DNA of 64,000 nucleotides, from contig NC_133121.1 in assembly GCF_033568475.1 (NCBI RefSeq), positions 8,184,001-8,248,000 of the forward strand. The letters are read 5' to 3'. Made by a program: the position numbers and the translations under genes. The notes below the pieces were generated by a model. That model was not told where the DNA came from. It saw only the letters and a program-made list of their open reading frames with translations, and did not search any database. The stretch is from Henckelia pumila. Its lineage: Eukaryota; Streptophyta; Magnoliopsida; Lamiales; Gesneriaceae. Positions 12,382 through 24,560 of the stretch are shown here, piece by piece; position 1 is the first letter of the stretch, and every line of letters begins with the position of its first letter.

Positions 12382-12391
12382 ATGTTCGGCT

Positions 12392-12720
12392 CGTTAGCTC
12401 GCGAACATGTTCGTTAATAGGCTCGGGATCTCAAGCTCGTTAGCTCGGGCTCAGACTCGGCTTGTTTAGTGGCTCGTTAGATCGGGCTCGGGCTCGCCAG
12501 TTTGAGCTCGGCCTCGGCTCGTTCACTGGCTAGTTAGATTGAGCTCGGATTCTGGATTGGTCTCGGGTCATTTTTTGATCGTGAATATATATTAGTTTAT
12601 ATGGTTTCTCAAACTTGACTTGTTTAGTCATTTATATGCTCATTGAGTAAATTTACAAATCATAATATTTTAAAATCTAGTATAATCAAATTTAAAGTAA
12701 ATCTTTCTTGAAATAAAAAT
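12392..12720. repeat. GCTCG-rich dispersed repeat, right part
   Basis: This stretch is full of CTCGGGCTCG and GGCTCGTTAG words and matches in style the sequence left of 11275. The two halves look like one older repeat split by the 11276-12381 insertion. The type is common in plant intergenic DNA; no coding content is seen. Confidence 0.5.
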
Positions 12721-12724
12721 GTTA

Positions 12725-13265
12725 TGATTGTAGCTCATTTACAATGGACCTTTATAGCAACTACTTCGTATTCATCCTTGTTTTACGCAAATGATTAACC
12801 CAAGTTGTTATAGAAGTCTATTGTTGTCCATTATAAACTCATTTTAAATCTTCCATTTTTTCTGTATGGGACAGGGCAATACCTCTTCCTTCAGAACGCG
12901 ACATCCTCGTCGCGACCTGACTCCTCGATCTACCAGTACCGAAAATCTAAAGTTGGCTCCTACGGGTTCAAGAGGTGGCTCCCGTCATGTATCACTTTGT
13001 CCCGCAGGTTCAAGAGGTGGATCCCACACACGTAGCACTTTGCTCGCATAACACTTATTTCCCGGGGTCAGCCAATTGGTGATCGGCTCCGATACCATTC
13101 TGTCACGCCTCAGGCCTGCTCTTTTGCGACTGTACACAATGAACCCTTATAAAACTAGTTCGTATTTGTCATGGCTTTACGAAAATTATTAATCCAAGTT
13201 GATATAGAAGTCATTGTAGCTCATTTTAAACTCATTTTAAATTTTCATTTTTACCCACGTTCTTG
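12725..13265 (-). mobile_element. TRIM-like element (short LTR retrotransposon without genes)
   Basis: Two related short terminal segments, about 12725-12870 and 13101-13265, share words such as ACTCATTTTAAAT and the block around TTCGTATT...GATTAA. GCTCCGATACCA at 13086-13097 is the complement of a Met-tRNA primer site and stands 3 bp before TGTCACGCC, where the right terminal repeat begins. The core of about 220 bp has no gene but contains a twice-repeated GGTTCAAGAGGTGG unit. The second copy at 53728 supports the family. It is a worn fossil; age is uncertain. Confidence 0.65.
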
Positions 13266-13659
13266 ATTTTTGCCGGAAAAAAAAATGATTTTTATTAAAT
13301 AATAGAATTTTGATTTTAACTAAAAATTCAAATACAAAACCTTTCTTTTTATATATCAATTAGTATTAATGAAAAAATTTGTATTTGAAATTTTATCTGA
13401 AATGATTTATATGAAAAATAAGTTTATTAGAATTTAAAATATTGTTGTATAAAAAATATTTATAATATTTTAAATAAATCATAAATATGGATAACAGTGT
13501 GAAATTGTTAGTGATATAAAGATAAATAGATATCTAAAGAATAAAAATTAATTTTTTTGTCTTTGTAGATAAATATGTTTGATTAAAATTTTACTTATTT
13601 TTTAATGAAATTAGATTAGCCATAATAATCGTTCAAATTTAAATAAAATATGTGTACAT

Positions 13660-14185
13660 TATCATATATATATCATTTATGAAAATTGAATCGTATATAT
13701 ATATATAAACAAAAAATTAATTGAAATTTTTTAAAAAAGTTGATAATATCCGATTAAATTTTAAAATTTTATCTGTAATTGGTGTGTGTATTGTATAAAA
13801 ATTTTCACTTTCATTTGATACAAAAAATTAAATAAAATTAAAAAGTAGTTATAACATTTGACAAATTTTCAAATTTTGAATAAAAAATTGGTGAATTATT
13901 AATAGCATTTATGAAAATTTTCGGATATATATATATATATAAACTCGAAAAAATATTTATATCATCCAATAAAAATTCAAATTCTGAATAAAAAAATTGA
14001 TAAATATTTTATGTAGCATTTATGAAAGTATTCAGATATATTTGAAAAAAAAAAATTAATTGAAATTTAAAATTAGTGATAACATCTGATAAAATTTTAA
14101 ATTTTGAATATAAAATTTTTATACAATCAAATATAAATTTTATGAAATTTTCACATATATTTTTTGACACAAAAAATTAACTAAA
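13660..14185. repeat. Degenerate AT-rich tandem repeat
   Basis: A unit of roughly 108-120 bp recurs about four times. Markers are ATTTATGAAAATT (13673, 13907, 14022 and a variant at 14138) and GATAACATCTGATAAAATTT (variants at 13742, 13850, 13960 and 14080). Copies are strongly diverged. There is no coding content. Confidence 0.6.
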
Positions 14186-14199
14186 ATTAAAAAATAATA

Positions 14200-17100
14200 T
14201 ATTATTGGTACATAATACCCACAGTCAGGAAACACTCATCCCAACATTGTTTTGAATTAGGAATCTCTCTACAAGAGAATCCAACTAGCATTAAGATATA
14301 CTTCAACGTAACTGTTTACAACGATTTCTACACTAGGTAACCTTCCCGAAATCCTTAAAGCACAAACAAGCTTCTAGAGCAACGTTGGGAAATTCAATTC
14401 ACCACATCTAGTATTAATCACAGTTTACGTTTCTCAGTATAACCCAACACTGTGTCCTGATGAAAACTTGTCATCACTTGACAACCATGTTTGTAAGTTC
14501 AATCCTTAAACATTTGTCCAAGAGAACCGGATAGGTAAATATGCACTGAAATGGTAAAATTGCACCTCTGATGAACTACGTCGTCTCAATTTCAGGATGT
14601 TCATCTATGATTCTCAATCACTGGTCTAGTCAAATCTCTTTTGGCACTAACCCAGTACCAATATTTACTTTTATAAGACTCAAATAAAACCTGATCATTC
14701 TTCCTAGTAGTTACACGCATTGTTATGACTGTGCATACACCGAGGCTGAGGTAAGTCTCCCCTATAATGCCAAACTAGAACAAAATAATCATTCCAGCGT
14801 ACACCGGCATAAGGTCGAACTTACTATACCATCTCGAAATCCGACAGTCATCAGCATCCTGGTATGACTCATTCTCGAGTCCCTGATGAATACTATCATC
14901 GTTATTCGCAACCTCGCAAGGTCAATCATTCTCGAGTCCCTAATGAAAACTAATTCCAATGAATTTTATGATTTCGCTAATTCATGTCCCTGCTGAAATG
15001 CATCAGTCCTGACAATGAATTGAAAATACTAAATTCCTGATGAACATGTCATCTCTAGCACTAATAAACATGAATTTTATGATTTCGCTAATTCATGTCC
15101 CTGCTGAAATGCATCAGTCCTGACAATGAATTGAAAATACTAAAATTCCTAATGAACATGTCATCTCCAGCTGTTGTCTCGTCTTACGACCAAACAACTG
15201 ATATTCACTTGTTAATGCCTATTAAAATTCCCAATATTACTTGAATCCCAATCCAACGGTGCAATCAAATATTCTCGCTGGAACACCTCAGCAAATATTT
15301 GGCTAATAGCCCTCGAAAAATGTCGTCCACTAACGTCATGGAGCAACTACTCGATCTCATCTCAGCAATTGGAGAATTCCGTTGCTAATGCTAAGCAACT
15401 GCTTGGATCAAATTACATATCTTTTTAACAAAAAGGTACTACTCTGAAAAGATACTAATTCCCATGTCAGTTCTTACTGCTGATAACTATTAACCAAGTT
15501 ATCATCTAATCCAGACCACACAATTCAACTTGCAATCACCCCTGATTACAAGAAATTCTCGTCTCTATCATTTCTAGAGAATCCCAAAACGATTAATGAA
15601 TTCTGAGTGCCTTTACGTCGCACTACTATTGCGAGGTATTCCCAAGAATCAAATTCCTAAGTATACCAGCTTATAATACTTGTCTCACGTACTTCTTGAT
15701 TCACTATACCCCCAATCAACACGAATTGGACTAAACCAGTGATAGCACTGATCCTCCACTACCTATGCTCAGTCTGTTCAATTCAAGCAGTCTAGGCAAT
15801 TACTTGCCAATTTAATGATAGCCTCTTATGGCTTGATCAATGACCCTGATCTTACTGCCACAAGTTGCTAATACCCAAACATTTGGAAAGAATCACACTC
15901 GATTCGCTTTCCTATCCCCGGAAAATAGACGATAACTAAGAACCATCCATTGGCACAAGTCTCGTGTCATTCCATAACTAATATCCCATGTTTTATCCAT
16001 ACGAAACGAACACCAAGGCGAACTAATCCCAAGATAATTTACAATCCAATAGCCTGGATCATCCTATCCCAAGGAAATCCTACTCTCCTATCCGAAGGAA
16101 TCGGGCGATACCCCGTGTGGTCACTGGTAGAAATTCGTCTACCTACTAGATCTACTCATCTAGTAATATCCCAAAATGTCAAAACCTATCTGCTCAGAAC
16201 AATCACTCGTCAAGAAAATCCTTCCAAGACTGATTCTGACAGCAGAATTCCAAAATATCGCATATCTGATAAGAAGTCAAACGATAACTACATCCTAAAT
16301 ACCACATTTGGTATCTATCCATACTAAAGTCATACCCCATTGCGACTGTTGGTATTATCTTGACCTAGTATCCCGAAAGGCCTCCAATAATCTTTGAAGT
16401 ATGAAACTTCCAAAAAATTACCGACTAAGGGTCGTGTATCCTCACGTCTAGTCCCAGTAACAATTCATAACTCTTGGTATTATCTTGACCTAGTATCCCG
16501 GTGAAAACCTATCATCATGAGGCAACAACCTAATAAGGTTAAAATAACCAACCGTTCTAAAGAAGGACACTCCTAGAACGATACCCCTGCTTATGCTGAA
16601 TCACCTTATCCCTGACACTAGACATAGTCAACCAATTAACTAAGCCATCATAGGAAAGTATCAACAATAATCTCAGCAATCCTCTATAGTTTGAGCGCAA
16701 AATCAACTAAACACCGGATTATCCTCAAGAAATTCTCAAAATAAATACACCAGTATCATTGTTTCAAGTTATGTGCGATTTTTTATTACAATCTCATGTA
16801 ATAAAATCATTAAAATCCAAATACGCTGAAAATGTACCACTCAACTTGAAATAATACAACAAATATCTGATGATTTCATACTTACAACTGAAATGATGTT
16901 TACAACAAAACTTAAGACAGTATTTTAAAACCACGTACATGTGGAAATTTTTCATTCCGTTTATTCATCTTGAACGTGAAGTTTCTCATTTGTCATTTGA
17001 ACACATCGATACTTGCATACTCCGACATACATATATTCCCGAAAAGATTTCACTAATCTACCAGGTGCATCACTGATCTATGGTGAACCCCGATGGATGA

Positions 17101-17482
17101 GTTAAGATCTTTATGACAATCTCTCCAACTGCTTGTGAAGAATTTTCAGAGGAGTGCTTATCTCGTTCAAACGAAATGGATGTAAGCATCACACGTGTCC
17201 CAACCAATCCTTTGACACTACCTCTGGTGTCTGGTAATTGATCCAAATTTAGGATCAACATGAGTTGAAATCTTGTTGTCTCGGATACGATCCTTCACTC
17301 ATGCCCCGATCTAGCTGAAATCCCATATTCCAAGTTTTTAAAAATCCTGTCGATGATGATATTCTTCGGGCCATCGAATTGCCTCATCATCATCTCATTT
17401 AAAGTCTCATCCGTCCTACAAGGATTAGTAAATTTTAGCACTATGTCCCAAAAATCTTATTGCATGCTCCGATATCAATAAA
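14200..17482 (-). repeat. Decayed, largely non-coding retrotransposon interior (probably Ty3/gypsy-linked)
   Basis: Base composition rises relative to the AT-rich flanks, and the stretch ends on the right at a primer-site-like GCTCCGATATCA (17468-17479) next to an LTR at 17483, so it is probably the interior of a minus-strand LTR element. No gag or pol motif could be recognised in any frame by eye. It contains a 111-bp tandem duplication at 14959-15180 and a repeated phrase TTATCTTGACCTAGTATCCC at about 16353 and 16480. It may be a gene-less large derivative or simply very old. The left end and second LTR were not found. Confidence 0.45.
14959..15180. repeat. 111-bp tandem duplication
   Basis: The unit beginning ATGAATTTTATGATTTCGC occurs at 14959 and again at 15070. 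The two units are almost identical, differing by a few bases such as TTCCTGATG versus TTCCTAATG. This is much better preserved than the surrounding sequence, so the duplication is recent. Confidence 0.8.
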
Positions 17483-18290
17483 TGTAACGACTCAATCCGG
17501 ATCCACTACTAATCAGATATTAGAACTTAATTAAGCATGCAATTAACGTTAATAAAAAATACGCAGAAGCTTAAATAAATATTGGTCGGCAGAGTACAAC
17601 CGACTAATAAATCAATTCGATATACAACCCAATCGAATAAATCTTTCTCCGGCCCTTCAGTATGACGCCTATAAACCCCTAATATAGGCAATAATTGGGG
17701 AGAGGGAAAGAAGACGGTGCACTCAAGTGTAAGCCTCGACATCCCTATTTATACAGTGAGTTCGGATTGTCTGATCCCACTTTCGGATCGTCCGATCTCT
17801 GCATGCTTGACAAGTGTCACTGCCAACACTTTGGACCGTCTGAAGAGGCACTTCAAATCGTCCGATATCGATATTACGTCATCCATGATGTCACAAACTC
17901 GGACACCTGTCTTGAGTATTGTTCGAACCGTCCGAAGCTCTACTTCGAACTGTCCGGAGTCTAATTTTAGCCGATCAAAAATCATTCCTCATCTTATTTT
18001 ATTTGATGGCGATCAAACCGTCCGATCCTAGTTCGGAGCGTTCGAACTTTGTCCATCCAAACTGGTTCAGGGCCTCCGAACTCACCCACTTCGGACCATC
18101 CGATCCTCAAGTTCGGAGCCTCCAATCCTGCCGAAAACTTGAAACTCTTCTGGCTATTTTCGAGTATTCAGGATCCATTTATGAACTCCTTAGACCTATT
18201 TGAAAATCTCTTAATCATGTTTTACTTAATATAAACATGATCATTCATTAATTAAAAATAAATCAAAAATTTCGGGTACAGATTACTACA
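17483..18290 (-). mobile_element. LTR of a minus-strand LTR element, probably Ty3/gypsy
   Basis: Starts TGTAACGACTC and ends AGATTACTACA, so the ends are TG...CA, and a primer-site-like GCTCCGATATCA lies 3 bp before the start. Length is 808 bp. The middle, about 17760-18125, carries about eleven variants of a TTCGGACCGTCCGA palindrome. No partner LTR is in the window. Confidence 0.65.
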
Positions 18291-18339
18291 ATTATTCTAT
18301 TTTTTATACTAAGAATAAATGTATGTATTTGCATAATTT

Positions 18340-18538
18340 TACGGTAATAATGTGATGTATATAATGTTAATAACAGTTAAATAATTATGTATATCACATC
18401 ACGTTATTATAATGAGGTGTCAGTGACTCATTTTATATAATAATGTGACATTATACACATATAGTTAATATATAGTGAAATATTGTATATCACATCACAT
18501 TATTATAATGAGGTGTCAGTGACTATAATAATGTGATA

Positions 18539-18575
<37 letters not shown>

Positions 18576-18920
18576 TTATATAACATGATATTAGGGCAAT
18601 TTGCTCAAAAATCCCCAAATGCAAACATGTTTTGCTTTGGGATCCCTAGTCATAAAATGTGGTACAAAACAATACAAGATGTGGTACAAAACCATACAAG
18701 ATGTGGTACAAATTAACAAAAAATGTGGTACAAAAAAGTGGCTAGGGAGTGCAGAGCACAACATGTTTGCATTGGGGATTTTTGAGCAATTTGCACATGA
18801 TATTACATATTAAAACATAAACACAATAAAAATATATAAACGGTAAAATAATATACAATATAATCATATCACGTTATTATAATGAGTTCTTAGTGACTTT
18901 TTTATATAATAATATGATAT
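18340..18920. repeat. AT-rich tandem repeat interrupted by a MITE
   Basis: A unit with ATCACATCACGTTATTATAA followed by TGAGGTGTCAGTGACT recurs at about 18390, 18490 and, more diverged, 18865, with a period near 100 bp for the first two. Between the second and third copies lie an (AT)n run at 18546-18573 and the 203-bp MITE at 18594. Confidence 0.65.
18594..18796 (+). mobile_element. 203-bp Mutator-type MITE, copy 1
   Basis: Terminal inverted repeats of about 42 bp begin GGGCAATTTGCTCAAAAATC. The element is flanked by the 9-bp direct repeat ATGATATTA at 18585-18593 and 18797-18805, the size expected for Mutator-like transposition. Inside are four spaced copies of ATGTGGTACAAA. A second copy of exactly the same length lies inverted at 57869-58071. 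There is no coding capacity. Confidence 0.88.
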
Positions 18921-19017
18921 TATATATTAAAGTATATACGCAATAAAAATATATAAACAGTAAAATAAATATTCTTACTTGTTAAATATTCTTACCCCCT
19001 CGTTGTGTTTTGGAGCT

Positions 19018-19313
19018 TGTAAAAATATGGAGAACCTTATAGCTTCGTGTTGTAACGTGTTGTAAAAAATTAAAAATTACGGTGAAAAGTAAAAATTTCA
19101 AAATCTTAAAATATATCAAACTACACACTTTATAAAATTTTCTTCACGCAATTGTGTCATTCTCCACAAATAGAAAGATATATTTATAGAACCTCATTTG
19201 AAAAGAGTCCAAAAATACACATTTAATAATTTTACTATTTATATATCATCGCACACTTATTTTCAACATTTACAACCATTCTTTTCAACCCTCCAAAACT
19301 CTAATTTTCTACA
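19018..19313 (-). mobile_element. Copia LTR, solo or isolated
   Basis: The reverse complement resembles the older copia LTR at 7308-7585 over most of its length: TTTTTGGAC, CTATAAATA and TTTATAAAGTGT blocks occur in the same order, and the distal end carries ACAACACG...GAAGCTATAAGGTTCTCC. No primer site or internal region adjoins it, so it looks like a solo LTR. It is an old fossil. Confidence 0.6.
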
Positions 19314-20036
19314 CGTAAGATATTGTAAATATATATAAATTATACTTTAAAGTATTAAATACTCATATATACCGTTTGGTTTGAATGATGATATAAGTAA
19401 TACATAAATAATTAATATAATGTAATAAAAAATAAATAAATAATAATAGTTAATATAGTATTTGATTGATAGATTATAGTTGATTTGATTTGATTGATTA
19501 AACTTTATATATAAATATTAAATGACCCTTTTTTTCCTTTTAACAATAAATAAAATATAAAAAAAATTATTTAAAAGGAATAATATCGTAATTTAAATTC
19601 AATAATTTGATTGATGTAAGATAAATTATTAATGATTTGATCGTGGCTTTTTTTCATTTGTTTTTTTGTTTTATGTTTTCATTTTTATTATAATTATTAC
19701 TTTCATTTGTTTTTTGTGCTTTTATTTTTTTAAATTAAATTGTGTTTATAGCCATGTAGTTTTTCTAATATTTTTTTCTTAAACTAGCCGTTTAATTTTT
19801 TTAAATAGATCAATGATAAAATACATCTAATAATACAAATCTAAAAAATTTATAAATTTTAATTAATAAAAATTATATTTTTTATGAAATGTGTATTTTA
19901 ATTTAAACCATTTTGATTGCAACGATATATTAATTCACATAAAATTATACCCGTAAATATCCAATTAAGTGATCAACGCAAAATTGTCTGATACCCTGAT
20001 TTAACTTTGAAGAGTTTAAGAGGATATTTTTATCCA
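19314..20036. other. AT-rich spacer upstream of PSBO
   Basis: Very AT-rich sequence with homopolymer runs. No gene, RNA or bounded repeat is seen. Confidence 0.6.
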
Positions 20037-20160
20037 AAACACCAAGTTTGCCACGTGGCAGCCCAGAAAACCAGTAACAAAAACTCAAACCAACCAATGG
20101 AAGAACACCTTATCTGATATCTTATCCCTCTCCAATCAAAGCCACCAAAATAACTTGTCC
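20037..20160 (+). promoter_or_regulatory. PSBO light-responsive-type promoter
   Basis: Within 200 bp of the start codon are a G-box CACGTG at 20052-20057 (in CCACGTGGCA), a CCAAT at 20094-20098, and two I-box/GATA elements (CTTATC, complement GATAAG) at 20109-20114 and 20121-20126. This combination is typical of nuclear photosynthesis genes. No clear TATA box is seen, which is common in such promoters. Confidence 0.7.
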
Positions 20161-20232
20161 TCCATCATCCACTACTCCCCCTCTGTAATAAGGAGGACCA
20201 GAGACGCGATTAGAGTCTTGAAATCAAGAAAA

Positions 20233-21489
20233 ATGGCCACCACACTACAGGCGGCTGCCACTCTTATGCAACCAACCAAGGTTGGTGTCTCGGCCCGGAA
20301 CACCTCCCAGCTGCGGCCAGTTCAGAGTGTCGGCAAGGCTTTCGGAGTTGAACCCGGCGGCGCTAGGCTGACATGCTCTCTTGATGTCAAGGAGTTGGCT
20401 CAGAAGTTCACCGATGCTGCCAAGATTGCTGGCTTTGCTCTCGCTACTTCCGCACTCGTCGTCTCGGTATGGATTTCATTCAATCTTGTTTAGCTTTTCG
20501 GGTTCTTTCTTGAATGAGTATCTTGAGATGAACTTGAATCTGGTATATGAATTTGTTTGAAATAATCCAAGTGGGTATATATGTAGAGTTAATCGAAGCG
20601 CGCGCTAGCTATTTCCCAAGATTAAACTTTTTCTTACAGTTCAGTAGAATTTCAGCAAGTCTCTCATTTTTATTATGTAAGTATGGATGCAAAAATTCAC
20701 CTTGAATGTGTTTGTCTGATTGTATTTGCACAGGGGGCTAATGCTGAAGGTGTTCCAAAGCGGCTAACATTCGACGAAATCCAGAGCCAGACCTACACAG
20801 AAGTGAAAGGATCAGGAACCGCTAATCAGTGCCCGACAATTGCAGGTGGTGTCGATGGATTTGCCTTCAAAGCAGGCAAATACAAAGCTCAGAAATTCTG
20901 CCTAGAGCCCACATCATTCACTGTCAAGGCAGAAGGTGTGAGCAAGAACGCACCACCCGCGTTCCAAAAGACCAAGCTCATGACCCGTCTCACCTACACC
21001 CTAGACGAGATCGAGGGGCCATTCGAAGTATCTCAAGACGGCTCCGTCAAATTCGAGGAGAAGGACGGGATCGACTACGCTGCTGTCACGGTTCAGCTCC
21101 CCGGTGGTGAGCGTGTGCCTTTCCTTTTTACCATCAAACAGCTCGTGGCAACTGGCAAACCAAATGGCTTCAGCGGTGAATTTTTGGTGCCATCATACAG
21201 AGGTTCCTCTTTCCTTGACCCAAAGGGCAGGGGTGGATCTACTGGTTATGACAACGCTGTGGCTTTGCCTGCTGGAGGAAGGGGAGACGAGGAGGAGCTG
21301 GAGAAGGAGAACATAAAGAACGTGGGTTCTTTGACGGGGAAGATTACATTGAGCGTGACCCAATCGAAACCCGAGACCGGTGAGGTGATTGGAGTGTTTG
21401 AGAGCATCCAGCCATCTGATACCGATTTAGGGTCCAAGGCTCCCAAGGATGTCAAGATTCAAGGCATCTGGTATGGTCAGCTGGAGTGA
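20233..21489 (+). CDS. PSBO: Oxygen-evolving enhancer protein 1 (PsbO, 33 kDa)
   Basis: This is the manganese-stabilising extrinsic subunit of photosystem II, on the lumenal side of the thylakoid. Exon 1 is 20233-20466 and exon 2 is 20734-21489; the phase-0 intron (267 bp) has GT at 20467 and CAG at 20731-20733. The product is 329 aa, the usual length. Residues 1-82 form a bipartite transit peptide: a chloroplast part rich in Ser/Thr/Arg, then a Sec-type hydrophobic core ([13 protein letters not shown]) ending GANA before mature [12 protein letters not shown]. Family marks include the two cysteines of the disulfide (NQCPTI and KFCLEPTSF), [52 protein letters not shown] and a C-terminal [10 protein letters not shown]. 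An in-frame open stretch precedes the ATG, but the transit peptide starts naturally at [18 protein letters not shown]. The gene is intact. Confidence 0.98.
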
Positions 21490-22840
21490 GTCTTAGGCTA
21501 ACCTATGCTGTTTCTTGGTTGAGTTGTCTTGTACCTTTAAAAGGCCACTGAGCTCCTAGTGAAGTTGCACTAAAAAACACTATTACAATTCTTGTATATT
21601 ATTGTGGTTTTAATGATATGTCTCTTTGAAATAAGCACCTGTCATACATATCACGGAGCACTCAATCTGAAACCACTCTTTCAGTTTGTTTTCAAGAAAG
21701 GGGGAAATAGCTACCTATTTTTCTATCACAAAAACTTCACGGCCTCCTGTTCAAATCGATGTTCAAGAAGATTGTTTCTTCGAGGACTTGCACATGCTTC
21801 CAAAAGTATCTGATTTTCAGAAATAAATAACCAGCTAATTGTTTAAGAGCACCTTACACTATATATATAAGCCAATTTGGAGGATCCTCCCTTTCTTCTT
21901 TACTAATTCTTTTAGCTTTTTTTCTGAGAAAAGTTGCTATTTTGCTAGTTGTCATTGAAGTGTACATGGTTGGGAAGGGATAATGTCGTTGGCAAAATTT
22001 AAGTTTTTGTTTGTGGTGATATGTTTTACCAAAATATCAAAATTTGTCCTCACAATTATTGTTAACTTTGATCTTTTCATTTATTAATTATAAAAAATTA
22101 ACCATGTAACTGATTATTATTATCTTAGTCCATTTTGTTTCTTAGCAAAATTGGTACTTTAACTATTAAGATAATCGATTTTAGTTTTTATTAAATGAAA
22201 AATAATTTTTTTATAATTGAATCAATCAATCAGATTTTTTTTAGGCTCTTAAAAAATTGACTAATTTACTGATTATATATTGCTAGTAACAAGTAATAAA
22301 ATTAGCTAACAATAGAAATGTCAATACTAATTTTTTTACTTTAATAAACAAAACAACTAAACACGGTCATGATTACATATTTACACCATTATATTTGATG
22401 TTTCAATAGATAAACCACTAAATCGATTGTAGTGAATAATTAGAACATATTGGTTCAAAAAAAAATAATTAGAACATATTAATTTAATATTCAAATAAAT
22501 AAAGAACAGAAACTCTCATGACGAAATCCCCTTCTCCGTTACAAAACTATAGGAGATAGCTATATAAAAATCGAGTAAGTTTTGCGTAAAATCATCTCGT
22601 AGATCTATATTTGTGATATGAATTAATTTGGTTTACACATATAGTGAAAATTAATATATTTTATATAAAAATAATAATTTTTTATGAGTCGAATCAGTTT
22701 AATAAAATTCACCTTTGAATAGTTTTTGTGATAAAAATTAATATAGTCAAACAATTCATATCGATGGCCAATTACATACACACACCTATATATTCATTCC
22801 TATAACAAGTAGACGTGTCAAAATGAGTTAAGTTTGTCGA
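21490..22840. other. PSBO 3' region and gene-free spacer
   Basis: The probable PSBO 3' UTR runs to about 21615, with an AT-rich stretch at about 21590 as a possible polyadenylation region. Beyond it the sequence is AT-rich without genes. At about 22590-22720 is a diverged copy of the dispersed repeat marked by AAAATCATCTCGTAGATC and ATGAGTCGAATCA, also seen near 63580. Confidence 0.5.
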
Positions 22841-22884
22841 GTTGACCCACTCCGTCATACAAAATAAGTATATTAGATTATAGA

Positions 22885-23510
22885 TAGGGGTGTCAATTCA
22901 GGTGGGTCAGGTGGGTTCGGGTCAAGTCGGATTGACAAAAATAATTCTAAAAAAGTCGTCAACACGAACCCTGGTAACCCACTTAACCCGAACAACCCGA
23001 TTTTATTTATTTATTTGTAACAAAATAATTAAATAAAAATTTAAAACACACAATAATAACATTAATATTTAATTTAATCACATAATAACAAAATCTAATC
23101 TTATATATAATTTAAATTTAAACTTTTAGTTGTAGAAAATTTAAAGTATACTTATTATAAGAAATAAAAAATTATTTTAAAAAATAAAAATTGTACAAAA
23201 TAAACATTAAATGACAAAAATCTATTATATCAATATACGATATTTTTTTTCAAACATGCAACGTATAAACATTTGGTTAATCTATATTAATTTTATATAA
23301 ATAATAATAATAATAATTAAAAGTTTCGGGTCATTTCAGGTCAACTCGGGTTGATCCGAATCCAACCCGAACCCGATTAATTTTTCGGGTTAGCTTTCGG
23401 GTCAACCCGATTCGACCCAAACCCAAAAACCCTCAATCCTAACCTGATATTTTTCGAGTCGACTCGTGTCAGGTTGATGGGTTGAGTTGAGTTTTGACAA
23501 CTCTAATATT
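22885..23510. repeat. Probable DNA-transposon-derived repeat with ACCCGA/TCGGGT-rich ends
   Basis: The left end GGGGTGTCAATTCAGG and the right end GGTTGAGTTGAGTTTTGACAAC are loosely inverted. Both ends are rich in CGGGTTGACCCG words around an AT-rich centre. The layout fits a widespread type of non-autonomous plant DNA element. Exact boundaries and target duplication could not be fixed. Confidence 0.45.
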
Positions 23511-24560
23511 AGGTTGGTAAATTTTCTAATCTGCTTAAAAGGTGGACCCATCCACCAAATTTACCAAATTACACATAAGTTAGCCTGATTAGCCCATCCT
23601 ACTACCACTTAAAAATAGATGAGTTGAATTGCTGTTTTTCCAACCCACTTTCCCCCTCATAACAATGGATTGCCACGAGTTGTGAGTCAGCTCAACCCAC
23701 TGATCCGTTTTAATACATCTAATAATCAGTATTCTAAAAAGCTTGATTAAGCCTCGCTTAAGCTTGAAGTTTCACCAAAACGCTTCGCTTTGGCAAAAAA
23801 CAGTAAAAAAGCGGTCAGACATAAGTTGACCATGCCAAGTGTCGTTAAATACTCTTAAATGTAACTTTTCTAAAAACCAAAATTGATTAATAAGACGAAA
23901 ATAGATCATAAATTAGCGATTTTATTAGTGATGATTGTTAGCAATGTTACAAATGTACAATATTGTATGGTTAAGTATGACGATGATGTAAATGCGGTAT
24001 ATATTGAGAGATTTTACAGCTAATGCTTTAAATTAGACCAATTAATTTAGTTTATATTCGATGACAGAGGATTTTTAATGAATGATGAAATTAATTGAAT
24101 TAAAATCTCACAAAAAATTAATGCATTACAATTGAACATATTATATTTATTCATTATTTACTCCGTTAATTTGTTTGAGATGATTATAATTATAGTTTAA
24201 ATTAAAACGTTTTTTAGGCTTAAACGTACACTTAAAATCATAGTAATCACGCTTAAACTTAAAAAGCTTGAAGTTTGACTCTCATTTTTCAATACACTTC
24301 ACGTTTTTTTTAGAACTACACTTCACGTTTTTTTTAGAACTTTGCTAATAAGAAGAGAATATTTAATTCCGAAGATAACACACTCATGCATACACGACGA
24401 TGTTTTAAAACAACGTGAAAGCAATAAATTAATGCAATTTTTAACGGGTGTGACTTTATATTAAATCATCAGGAAGCTTCGATTTATATTTTAAAATAAA
24501 TAAAGTTGAGATAGTAAATAACATTAAATTAAATTAAATTTATATGACCATATTCACTGA
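23511..24560. other. Gene-free spacer upstream of the CASP-like gene
   Basis: No gene is seen. A short tandem repeat, CACTTCACGTTTTTTTTAGA, occurs twice at about 24296-24345. Confidence 0.5.

Noticed and set aside
15950-16327. 125-codon plus-strand open frame
   Set aside because: It lies in decayed retrotransposon interior on the strand opposite the element; no recognisable protein.
20829-21316. Plus-strand frames overlapping PSBO exon 2
   Set aside because: Out-of-frame shadows of a GC-richer exon.
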